A stretch of 64,000 nt of DNA from Nectonema munidae (taxonomy: Eukaryota > Nematomorpha > Nectonematoida > Nectonematidae). Shown piece after piece: positions 1 through 10,448 of the stretch. The stretch covers positions 124,001 through 188,000 of the forward strand of contig JAUIRK010000521.1 in assembly GCA_030549495.1 (NCBI GenBank), read 5' to 3'. Positions within the stretch are counted from its first letter, which is position 1, and each line of letters starts with the position of its first letter. The translations under genes and the position numbers were made by a program. A model generated the notes under the pieces. It did no database searches, was not told the origin of the DNA, and saw only the letters and a list, made by a program, of their open reading frames with translations.

Positions 1-99
1 ATTAGTATGTGAAAAGAAAGAATACTGAAACGATAAAAGCTCCAAATTTGCTAGTTGTTCGGAAGACATTTGACTATTCTCCAAAATTTAGTTAGGTAT

Positions 100-245
100 T
101 TTAAATGAGTGATTTAATTAGTTTGTTGTTTTTTTAGGTAAAGAGTGTGTTACTTAATTTTCTAGTTAATTAGTTTGTGAGTGGATTAGTATACTTAGTT
201 AGTGAGATTAGTTCATTACTTAGTTTAATTGTTAGTTAGTCAATT
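100..245. repeat. Degenerate TTAG-type tetranucleotide repeat, copy 1
   Basis: The stretch is built from imperfect repeats of TTAG/TAGT such as gttagttagtcaattt, broken by short AT runs. Very similar degenerate arrays occur at about 1325-1440, 5600-5735, 14812-14900, 23935-24125 and 40405-40500. The unit is four bases, so it is not the arthropod TTAGG telomere repeat. Confidence 0.6.
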
Positions 246-1324
246 TTTTAATAATTTGACAGTAAGGTTTTTAGCCCGTTACTAAGGCATGTGAGACACA
301 ATATTCTCCGTTATGGCAATTCAACCTTCTCTCGTATAGATATTTTTAGTATGCGGCAAGTTATTTTTCAACCGGTATATTTCTAAATGGAAAGATTTGG
401 ATCAAAATAGTAAATATGTTTATACTGACCAATTTGTTCAATATGAATTCTCATTTGTGGCCTTGTTCGTCATTAAGACCCAATATCTTTTCACATCTTC
501 ATCAGAATTTAATCATTTTTTTATTCATTTTAGCCAGATGCGCTTCATTGGTTTAATGTTTTTGCTATATTGTCGTTAGTTTTAACTGCTGGATCCATTT
601 TTTTTCTTGTTTTTGGTTCTTCGGAGAAAGAAAACTGGGCATACGATTCCTTGGATAATTCTGATTACTCTAAAATCTCCTAGTTTATTATGAATGCCTT
701 TCTTTTCTAAATGACATTTTTTATTGTATAAAGTTTATTATGTTTTTACAATTTTTTTGTCAAATTTGTGTAAATAGGTAATTTTTCTATGTTACAATTA
801 TTTTATGGTAATTTTTTTTTTATTAATATTTTTTATATAATAATTCAATACTAAAATAAGTTAAAATAAAAAATAAAATTTACATAAATTAATTGAATTT
901 TTTACCAAAATATATGCGAGTGTCCATTTAATCCTTACAGATTTACACACACACACACACACTTTTCTTCTTTTCCCACTTGACCAAATCAACTAAATTT
1001 ACTAATTAAGACAAACTAAGTGAATATCTATCTAATTTTATAACTTAGTAAATATCTGTACCCAGTAACTTACGTTGCTGCTTTCTCGTATTATATAAGA
1101 ATTATTCAAATTGATAAAATTTCAGGCTATCAGATTCAAGATTTTTTTGCACTTCGTTTAAATAGTCAATATTTATTGAAGAAATGTTCCCAATAATTAA
1201 TTAATTATTGTATACTTTGTCTGCTTAAAACAAAAAAATTATCAAAATATTTTTATGCAATCACATCAAAGAGTTTGGGTAGCCGTTCCTTGACAAAAAA
1301 GACAATACTTTTAAATATATAATA
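246..1324. other. Gene-free AT-rich stretch with an AC microsatellite
   Basis: No coding signal is recognised; the small open frame at 397-579 resembles nothing known. A short (AC)n run of about nine units lies at 944-962. The rest is AT-rich sequence with poly-T and poly-A tracts. Confidence 0.5.
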
Positions 1325-1440
1325 TAGATGAATTAACAGATTAACTAATTAATTAACTATTATTTTTACTTACTAACTAAATAAATAATTAACTAACCAA
1401 TATAGGCTAACTAATTAAATAATTAACTAACTAATGAACT
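1325..1440. repeat. Degenerate TTAG-type repeat, copy 2 (written as AACTAA)
   Basis: Repeats of taattaact and aactaacta are the complement of the TTAGT pattern at 100-245, so this is a copy in the opposite orientation. Confidence 0.55.
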
Positions 1441-1931
1441 TTCCCTCTCAAAAAACTATTTTCCCCAGGAAAATTTTAGCGTTCCTATTTTTTTTGCTAA
1501 TTTTTTATATATTTTATCAATTCATGAAATTGACATGAATTTTAGGAGTATGGGAAAAATCATATTATCTAATGCAAAATAGGAAAAATTTATCAGAGGT
1601 GATTATTTTTTTTATTTTTTAAAAATAATTGAGTATAATTTTTAGGTGGAATATGCTGATTGATAAATATGAATCTGGTTATTAAAGACTTGCTGGTCGT
1701 TTAATAGAAGTGGTTGTTAAAACAGTTTTGACTTTAGTAATAAAATTAAAAAAAATATATATTTTTGTTGCAATATTCATTCTTAAAGCACCCCTTCAAA
1801 ATGGGCATCCGTTCGCCCTGTCTCTTCCAAAAATTTTCATTTGTTTTAGTATCTGATCTAACTAATTATCATTCTTACATTATATAATTAATTCATTTTG
1901 TATAAAAGATAATACCCATATACCATTTTCC

Positions 1932-2030
1932 CATTGAATTCGTTCTTTTTCACTTTGAATTCGTCCTTTTTCACATTGAATTCGTCTTTTTTAAAATTGA
2001 ATTCGTCCTTTTTCACGTTAAATTAGTTCT
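1932..2030 (+). repeat. 21-base minisatellite, four to five copies
   Basis: A unit close to cattgaattcgtcctttttca repeats with starts at about 1932, 1953, 1974 and 1994, giving a 21-base period; the last copy fades into cgttaaattagttc. A two-unit relative is at 11583-11640. Confidence 0.75.
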
Positions 2031-3130
2031 CATATTTTTTCAATAAAATTTTTATTTCAAATTAGTATGTAAATTTAAATAACTTTTTGTGAAAAAAAAT
2101 AAATTAAGAAAATTGATAAAATAAAAACTTACTTTGATAATTATTCCCGAAAAGTTTTAATTCACTCTTCTAGCAAATTAATTCAATGATCTTTTTAAGT
2201 TGGCAAAATCTTTTTTTGAAAGTTTTTTGAAATTTTCCATTTTTATAAGTAAAAAACTAAATCTATAGATAGTTTTTAACTGAGCATAATAAGCTATCTC
2301 AATTTTATAGGCGTTTTTATCAAAAAAAAAAAAAGTTATTTTGACTTTAAGCATAATTTTTGAAAATAAATTTTGTTTCAAAATTAAATTATCTTAATTA
2401 GTTTTATTCCAAATAAATTGCTTGATTTGATGAATTTTTTTTGAAAAATTTGCTTATTTTTAATAAGAGAAAATTAAAGTAAATTAAAATAAAATAGTAT
2501 TTAATAATCGTGAAATCGAGACAAAAATTTATTTTTCAGTTTAGAACATCGCTAGAATATATCAGTGAGCATCTTTACAGTAATGTTGATAGCATAACTT
2601 GCAAAATGGATTACACGCTTCTACTCAAAGTGCCTCCTCCCCTCCCCATGAAGCCTGCATTTATTACTGTTCCACAATATATAAGATATGTCTTTAAAGT
2701 AGTGATATACGATTTTTGCAGTACAAACAAAATCACAAAGCAACAATCTCATCAAATATCGATGACCCTAAAGTTTAGTTATATTGATTATGTAATTTAA
2801 TTACTCTCTCAGAAGTGCAACATCAAAGGCCTTTTTATTATTTGAAGTAACGTCATGCTAAAGCTGATAGCGTCATCTTGTCTATCTTTTATGAAACTTT
2901 GCCAAAATTACTAAGAACACAACGCTACCTCAAAATCTTATTACAATGGAATCTCATCAACTCGCAACTCGACTTCTCATCGCTCTACTTAATCCCTGGC
3001 TTATAATTGGCTCACTCTTTTCTTACACCATTAAAAAAGCTATTATTTGTTTTTAATATGCATACCTGGAAACTACATTAAAAAATGCCAACAATTATGC
3101 CCTCTTTTCTAACTATTAAGTTTTCTACTC
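2031..3130. other. Unassigned AT-rich stretch
   Basis: Open frames at 2178-2381 (minus) and 2510-2800 (plus) have skewed AT-driven composition and match no family I recognise. I see no splice-bounded exon with a known domain here. Confidence 0.4.
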
Positions 3131-3134
3131 TATT

Positions 3135-3383
3135 AAGGCGCGTAGCCAGAAAAAAATTTTCTAGGAAAAAAAAAAAAAGATACTACCAGAGGGGTCCCCC
3201 AACTCTCTATCTATCACATCTATCATTTCTCTCCCCCCCCCACAAAAAAAAAAGAGTGGGGGAATTTTTTATGTGTGTTATTTTATTTAAAACTTCTCGA
3301 TTTCTTTTAGAAATATTATTAATTTTAAACATTTAGGAGGGGGGATGCTAGATCATCCTCTTACCCCCTCTGGCTACGGCCAT
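3135..3383. mobile_element. Decayed MITE with hAT-type ends (CGTAGCCAGA family)
   Basis: The left end reads gcgcgtagccagaaa and the right end tctggctacggcc, which are inverted copies of one another. The same terminal motif, complete with an 8-base target duplication, bounds the element at 40790-41369. The interior is low in information, with C-runs and A-runs. No clean target duplication is visible here, so the borders are approximate. Confidence 0.5.
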
Positions 3384-5599
3384 GGATATATATTAAAAAA
3401 ATAATAATAAAACAGAAAGTTAAGCTATAAAAAGTAAACATCTTATCATTCCATAAGAAATCAAGGCGCTTTTAAAATGTGTGAAATGAGGGAGAATTTA
3501 AAACAAAATGAGATGGACTATTCTAATCATTTATAATTATTGAAAAAAAGCTTTATAAAAGCATTTTTATCTATTTTTATCATTTTTCTCATGGATTCCT
3601 TAATTTATTTGAGAAAATGAAGGTAAGACTTCTGGATTAAATCTATGTTTTTTTAAAATATTGTTATAAACTGTGATTTGAATATCAAAAACAAAACAAA
3701 TAAATATATAGTTTGTAGGGCATACACGTGTAACGATTATTATTTTTGTAAAGTTTAAAGTTTATGTAAAAGAAGCTTTACAAGTAAAACGCAGTATAAG
3801 ACAACATTTCACATATTTAAAATGAGATCATTTTATTTCATCTAATGTCCGATCTATTTTGAATTAGTGATAATAGAGTATTTATTATATTTTATAATTT
3901 AAGAAAAGACAAATTAATGAGTGTTCTGTATGTTGAGGTTAAGATTGAAATGAAATACCATTTTTAGTTCTATTTTCTACGACCTTGAGTTATCGAAACC
4001 CAGTAACGAACTAACCTTACTCACGCCTCTCTTATAATGCTGAAGTGAAAACTAAGATTACTAGTAGAAATAGTTATTATTTACAAAAAAAATTTTATTA
4101 ATAAAAAGTAAAATATGCCATTTCCAGTTCCTTTAAATCTTTTTTCGATTTTATTTGATCTTTTATTTTTATTTACAAATAGAAAAAAAACTAAAAAAGA
4201 GTACATGAAACTGAAAATAGTACATCTCATATTCATTATTTCACAGAAAATAGTGACAGCCATTTTTATATTCTAGCAAAATATCATTTTAAAATGCAAA
4301 AAAACATCTAATAGTTTAGCAGACAGATACGAACGATTACATAATTTTCTTTCACAAGAATACGAAGTTTCTTTCAGTATTCCCTTTCATTGATAAAATT
4401 TAATTTAAAAAATTGTGAAAAAATATGTAATTATATTATATAGGTAAGGGTATTTTTCAATATTTTTGGAACCTGTAATTTTAGGTAAAAAAAATTAGCG
4501 ACCCGGCGTCTAGTCTAAAAGATGACATCAGTTTGCTTATGTAGCTTTTGAACGTGTTATTACTTCTTTGTTTTTTGGTAAAACAGCCTAAACTAGATTG
4601 TTTCCGATGTTAAACATAACACTACAGAAAAATATTCATCTGATCAATCGAATCTTTGTCATCATCGTGTAGCATTTGTTGCAACATTTCTTCCATACCG
4701 TTTTGGTTGGTAACAATAGAGGACAAAGGTCATCCTTGAATCTTGTACAATTTTCCCTAAATCTGTTATAATCATCTACAGTTTGCTAACTAAAACATTA
4801 TGTTTTTCCTCATCTTTGTGAAAAATTAGATTTCGGTGTTTCTTTTAACGGAATAAATATTGAAACAAAAAATATAATAAAGTTAATATAATTAGTTTAT
4901 TTTATTGTTATTTAATTAGAGTTATTGAAACAAAAATTTAATTGTTTTAATAATGCTAAGTTCTAAATAACTAACAAAAACTAAATATTGCTACTTCCAT
5001 TGTTAGATTGCTTACAAAATTAAGTAAGATGAGAAAAATACAAGGGTGTTTAGAATCAATGAAATACAAAGTAAAATACCTAAAAAAAATTAACTTGGTA
5101 AATATAAATTTTTCACTAAAATGGAAAAAGTAATTTTTGTTTATATATTTATTGGAAAAAATTGAGGCAAATAGCAGTTTATAGAAAATATATTATCTTC
5201 AATTTGATGTAATTTATACATTTTAAGGAATTTCTTTTGACTATATGAGTTGAATTGAAACATGCATTAAATTAGGTAGTTTAGAGTCTGTGCTTCAAAT
5301 ATTTTTAAAGGAGCTGGAGTCGAAGCTTCTCAATTTCAGATCTTAGAAATATTTAGGAGTTACAAAATTTAGTTACAATTTTGCTACTCTGAGTTTGACT
5401 TGTAAAAAGGACAATTGCCGAATCATCAAAATATGGTTCGGTGTTTTCAAACGATGCACGACATTCCGTAGCTATTTTTGGCCATTTCATATCATTCCCA
5501 GTTTTTTTCCAAATTTTTGTTACGAAATGATCAATTTAGGTAAGAAATGTCGTGAGTAGTAATGTCTTTCTTATGAAACGTGTAGAACTCATTTCAAAT
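3384..5599. other. Unassigned AT-rich stretch with one SINE piece
   Basis: Apart from the SINE fragment at 3977-4030 I see no coding exon or structural RNA. The minus-strand frame at 4081-4263 is AT-driven and unrecognised. Confidence 0.4.
3977..4030 (-). repeat. tRNA-derived SINE family A, fragment
   Basis: On the minus strand it shares the segment tttcgataactcaaggtc with the fuller SINE copy at 29191-29340 and keeps the preceding region that resembles a polymerase III A box. Only the tRNA-like head is left. Confidence 0.5.
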
Positions 5600-5735
5600 T
5601 AGTTATTGATTAAGACAGTCAGTAGTTTGTTAGGTTCAATAAATTATTTAATCGATTAGTCAGTTAGTTATAATTTATGAGATTACTTAGAAGGATAAAA
5701 TAAGTAAAATAGTTATTTAAGCAAAGAGTTAACTA
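5600..5735. repeat. Degenerate TTAG-type repeat, copy 3
   Basis: Contains gtcagtagtttgttaggttc and tagttagttaaactt, the same imperfect TTAG pattern as at 100-245. Confidence 0.5.
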
Positions 5736-5799
5736 GTTAGTTAAACTTAAGTAGCCTATTTGCAGGTTTGTAGGAAGAAATGAAGTTTTAGTCTAATGG

Positions 5800-6565
5800 A
5801 TTTAATTAAAAACTATATTCTTCGCATAAGGCGATGTTCTATTTTATATTGAAGTTTTTTTAGTAACATTAAGATAAAAAAATATATAAAGTTAAACCAT
5901 AATTTCATCAATAAATTCGTTTGACACCTTAAGAAGCCAGTCATCATATGGATCAAAACTTGATTATATTTCCATAACGTGATCATTATCATCACAATTA
6001 TCTTCCCAAAAATATTCATCTCATTGCAATCTAAAGAATTTAACAAGAAGTTATTAACTATTTTGAATTAATATCATCTCAACTAATTTAATTTTCAAAC
6101 TCGAATATTAATCATAACTTTGGAGCACACATATTACCACTTTTTGTAAAAGATTTTTGACCGTATCTGTTTAAACATATCCCAAACGAAAAGACTGGGT
6201 CCTGTCTTCTATAAGGAATAGACGAAATGCGTTCAAGATTCCTTTTTCATTTACGTGAACTAAAATATAAGAAGGAAATTTCATCTTTGGAACATGGTTT
6301 TTCTTTTAAAAGTTATCTAACTCGTTTTAAATCTACACTTGTTTCCAAACTATATCAAACCACACCAGAGTTTCATCCATATTGCCGATAATAATCATAT
6401 TTTTTATTCTGTCCAATTATGAATCGTTGAAAATTTGCTAACTTTACTTCAAGATCTACAGGTAACTTTTGTGCAATTTTAATCTTCCGTCTTATTACTA
6501 AGTTATTTTTTTCATTGACGTAAAAAACGAAGTTGCTGTTGCTTTAAAATCTTCAACCAATTTTT
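5800..6565 (-). pseudogene. Tigger/pogo-type DNA transposase remnant
   Basis: Translation of the minus strand between about 6560 and 6180 gives, in shifting frames, a run like KLPVDLEVKLANFQRF, then GNMDETLVWFD, then FPSYILVHVNEKG. These match in order the CENP-B/jerky/Tigger DDE_1 transposase blocks (ExKLxxFQRFI; NMDETPVWFD with the first catalytic Asp; FPxGIxVxVNEKGWM). The acidic piece DEYFWEDNCDDND, read near 6000 in another frame, fits the usual acidic C-terminus. Several stops and frameshifts make it non-functional. The N-terminal helix-turn-helix part and the terminal repeats were not found. Confidence 0.7.
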
Positions 6566-6894
6566 TGATAAAAATAAATTAAAAATTTTTTTTTATAACT
6601 TTAAAATTAAGAAAATATATATATTTAAGAAATAAATAATTTTGGTTGTAAAAAATTATTTTTATAGATATAAAATTTGATTAAAAAATTTGTCAAGTTA
6701 AAAATTGTTTGTAACGTTTGCATGACATTTTTTATATATGATGCTCTCTTCCGAAATTATAAGTCCATGGTCTTTTCGTCCTACTAACAATCCGTGGATG
6801 GAGAGGGAGCGTTACTTGTAATACATAACTAAACCTTGTTAAAAATTAGTTTACAAGAATTGAAATTTAATATATATGACCTTAGAGTTATAGA

Positions 6895-7040
6895 CACAAT
6901 CCTAAAACGAATGCCTCTAAATCCGAAAAAAAACCTCAATATCAAGTGGTTGGCTTGATTCTGTCAATGTTAAAATCTGGTCGCCAGAGCAACTAACGAT
7001 GAAAGTCTTTGAATTCTTCAAAACCAAGATAAAAGCCAGA
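6895..7040 (+). repeat. Dispersed repeat family D, copy 1
   Basis: This region and 31855-32000 share a long run of similarity in the same orientation, including ggtcgccagagcaa and ctttgaattcttc at the same relative spacing. No coding content or terminal inverted repeat is seen, so the class is unknown. Confidence 0.6.
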
Positions 7041-7894
7041 ACATAAAAATTATTTGAAAAATAATTCACAAGTTTAAACTACTTTTTTTATGAAGAATAA
7101 ATGTACAAAAAAATTTTTTTAATAAATCTATAAATTTATCAAAAATTATTTTCATAAAAAATCTCGTATACTTGTATTTCACACCTAACTTAAAAACTTC
7201 TTCAACTACATTAGCCATTAGAGCACCATCCACTACGCAATTTTTACCATATCTATCTATACTAGAAAATATGAATATTTCATTGTGTATAGCATAGCAT
7301 ATAGTTGGAATAGGTCGACGTGTTGTACCATCTTGCTATGCTTAGTATATGCTTCATTTGTTCTAACCCTTCTTTTTATCGCAAAAGCAATCACAGCATA
7401 TAAATGCGCTCAACAATGTTATCTAAATGTGCGTGTGTTAAATTAACCTAGTTATCCATATATCCATCTTTAGCTCTTGCTGTTACCCAACAAGAAGAAA
7501 TGAAAGACACTTTGACTCATGAAATCAAATTATCTCATTTCAAAAATTTATACATTCCTTCTATGCTATATATCTAGTATGAGAGATTACATGCATAAAT
7601 CGCTTATCCCTCTCTTTTCATAGAGAAGCATTTTCTTTGTATTGGCGTTATGTGTTTGTATTCTCGAGATAAGGGACTCATGTTCACGGGCAGGCTAAAG
7701 TATTAGCAAGTTCACTAATGTTAATAATACACGAAAAAGCATTTATTATAATGAACTTCCACAAATCTATTATAACTTAGTACCAGAGTATGGTACGAAA
7801 TCGTTAAATTTTTTATCAATTTAACAAAGAATAATAATAGGGAAAATACTTACACTTTAAAACACAATTTTTTCAAAATTAATCATCTGTTTTT

Positions 7895-7995
7895 TACAAG
7901 GTCTTGGGTTCGATTCAGCATCACGCTTTCCTTGCTCATAGTTCGACACAAGAGGTACAAATTTGCCCCTCAAGGATAACACTCTAGGTACCTTA
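7895..7995 (+). repeat. tRNA-derived SINE family A, partial copy
   Basis: Begins with caaggtcttgggttcgattc, which holds the B-box-like ggttcgattc, and continues with the family body (catagttcgacacaag, then a pyrimidine-rich stretch and acactctaggtacctta). The body aligns with the copies at 29191-29340 and 38600-38735. Confidence 0.65.
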
Positions 7996-9566
7996 ATATT
8001 TTCAATGAGTTTTTATATAACTCGAAGCTTTTAGGCTTAAGAAAATAAAAATAACTAAAAATGATTGAATATATTGAAAATATGGGTTTGAACACGACAC
8101 CAAATATCAGATAAAAATTAAGTGATAGTAGGTAAACATAGAGACAAACCAAGGGTGTCTACTTTCGGGATTTATAACAGGGAGTAAGTGTTACTTTACA
8201 CATATAAACTGATCCTTAAGCACGTAATTGTATGTGCAAATGCATGTACAAAATACACTGGTAAAGACACATTTGAGAAGATTTACATCATGCTCATCAT
8301 TTGTTAAAAAGAAACGCATAAACGAGTGCAATAAGGAGTGGTTTCATACTTGAAATTAAACAATATATATAACAATAAACATGTAGTCTTTACTAATAGA
8401 AAATATAATAGTTGAAGAATTCTCTTAATTTTACAAATTAAATTAAATGTTAATTCAAGTCAGAACGAATTACTGAACACACACACCTGAAATTTATATA
8501 TTTTGGGTTATAGGGTGCAAGGCTAGGTTGTACAGTATAGAAAGAAGCCAAAAAGAATTTTTATCTTTTATCAATATCTCTCAGCTGCTAAAAAATTTTT
8601 TTTAATATTTTTGAGTTTTCGTTATATTTTGTTAAATAAAATTGAATTTATGGCGCGAATGATTGAACTATTTTAGCGTAATAACATTGCCTTCGCTCTT
8701 CTCTTTAAGTTTTAAAATTTTACCTCACCTTTCTTTGATGAAGAAAATAGCTTTCAAGTCAATTATATCGAAATAACAAAACTGGTTTATTTAGTCCGAA
8801 TATCTGTTAGAAGAATAGCAAGTCAAGACTTAAAAATGAGCCTATATAAAGTATATAAAAGTATTTTAAAACATTTTATACATATTTAAAATAAATAAAC
8901 TGGCTTTTCAATGTTTACATATGATATTAAAATTTTTTTTCTATTATAACATAAAAGGTAAAAATAGAGAGGAATTAAAAGCACCAACAAAAGTAATTGT
9001 GGTTGGATGAAAGAGAAAGCCTTTACAAAAGCTTTTGCTTGTATTATGCAATATAGAGCAAATAAACATGAAAAGGAAATTTTATAAATTCTTTAATGCC
9101 ACAATCCTTTCTAATCATAATAATATTCTAGTGTTGGATATCGGCGAGAAAAATGTGTGATGTAGACGGGATTAACTAAAGACGTAATATTAAAGCAAAT
9201 AATTCCACTTAGAAATTTTCTTTCAAAGAAACTTTTCTTTTACTCCATATTGTTAAATAACAAAAAAGGAAAAAATGAATAATTTGATTTAATATTAAGT
9301 TTTATGCATTGATATTTCATTAACAAGTGGGATTGATATATATTATATATATAGTACAAAAAAGTCCATCTGTTAAAGAGTGTAGCATCTTTATGTTAGT
9401 TGATATATTTATAACGGTATTTAGTAGTGTGTCCATAACGGCATTCGCTATCTATTCGATTTTCCAGTAGACTCAAGTTTCTTTGAATCTTATTTTATAT
9501 TCTTTTTCCTCTTTTACTATAAAGAATATCTTATTTCTAATAATCATATAGATTAAGTATAAAGGT

Positions 9567-9645
9567 TAAGGTGCCAGGCTTGATGCGGTATCCAACCAAA
9601 GACCTGGAGTTATCGAATCGAACATCTAACCAAGCACTACTCATA
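9567..9645 (-). repeat. tRNA-derived SINE family A, head fragment
   Basis: On the minus strand it reads cttggttagatgttcgattc, then cgataactccaggtctttgg and catcaagcctgg, matching the A-box, linker and B-box region of the SINE at 29191-29340. The B box has drifted (ggttggatacc). Confidence 0.65.
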
Positions 9646-10058
9646 TAAGAACATATAAGTGTGCATACGAGAAAATACTTTATTATAAACATAAGATAGT
9701 AATTTAAGCAATTTATTTTAAGTTTTTTGTTATATTTTATAAATTTTGGGGGTGAACAAAAATATTTAAAGAGGATTACGGCCTTCAAAAACTTAAATTT
9801 AGTCTTTGCACACTCTAAGCACACTAAATGCAAGATTCACCTCTGTATTTATATATATATATATATAATACAATATATATTGCTTGAGTTTAATAGGCGC
9901 ACAAAAAAAGTATTCATAAATAATTTATTCTAAAAAAATAAAATAAAGGATTAAACGATGCATTTGCAAAATGATAAACGAGAAAAAGTAGTATGATCGT
10001 TGAAATACTCAAAGTATAGGCTTTCTTATCTTGATAATCAATATTATATGCTAAAGCT

Positions 10059-10448
10059 TCAGTGAGAAATACAAAACAAATATTTGCAAAGACTATTGTT
10101 GTTTTTGGATTTGGTTAAACTGGGAGTATAGTTTTCATTTGAAAAGCTTTGATTAATTTCATCATATTTGTGCATTTTAAGAGTGAAATTTAATTTAATA
10201 GTGTTGAAAATGTTGTTAAAGACACTGTTTTTAACCCGTTCAAATCTATGTTTGTGTCTGTGTGACGACTTTCTTTTGAAGACAGTAGAAGAATGGGAGG
10301 AGTAATCACTCATTGATAAGAGCTGAAGGCCTATTTTTGAAAAGATGAGACTTTGATTACGCAAAAAGGCAAGGATAGCTGTGTCGAAAACTTTTTTAAC
10401 GTTATGATGTGTCAATGATGAACACTCGACATATGAAATCGCATTTAT
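10059..10448 (-). CDS. Rho GTPase exon 4 (G5 motif, helix 5, tail, stop)
   Basis: Encodes residues 151-279. It opens after the acceptor ctttttcag with INAISYVECSSL, the guanine-binding G5 loop, then the last helix (VKKVFDTAILAFL). The following tail has the basic patch FKRKSSHRHKHRF and many Ser and Asn residues, and ends with two cysteines (271 and 276) in CKYLFCISH before TGA. The open frame continues upstream to 10499 only because the intron lacks a stop there. Confidence 0.85.
   Translation of the reverse strand: MNAISYVECSSLTHHNVKKVFDTAILAFLRNQSLIFSKIGLQLLSMSDYSSHSSTVFKRKSSHRHKHRFERVKNSVFNNIFNTIKLNFTLKMHKYDEINQSFSNENYTPSLTKSKNNNSLCKYLFCISH

Larger units (their letters stand above)
7041..10058. 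other. Region downstream of the Rho gene, no gene recognised
   Basis: This stretch follows the stop codon of the minus-strand Rho gene at 10059. It contains SINE pieces at 7895-7995 and 9567-9645 and otherwise AT-rich sequence. None of its short frames (for example 9537-9833) resembles a known protein; that frame is partly SINE. Confidence 0.4.
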
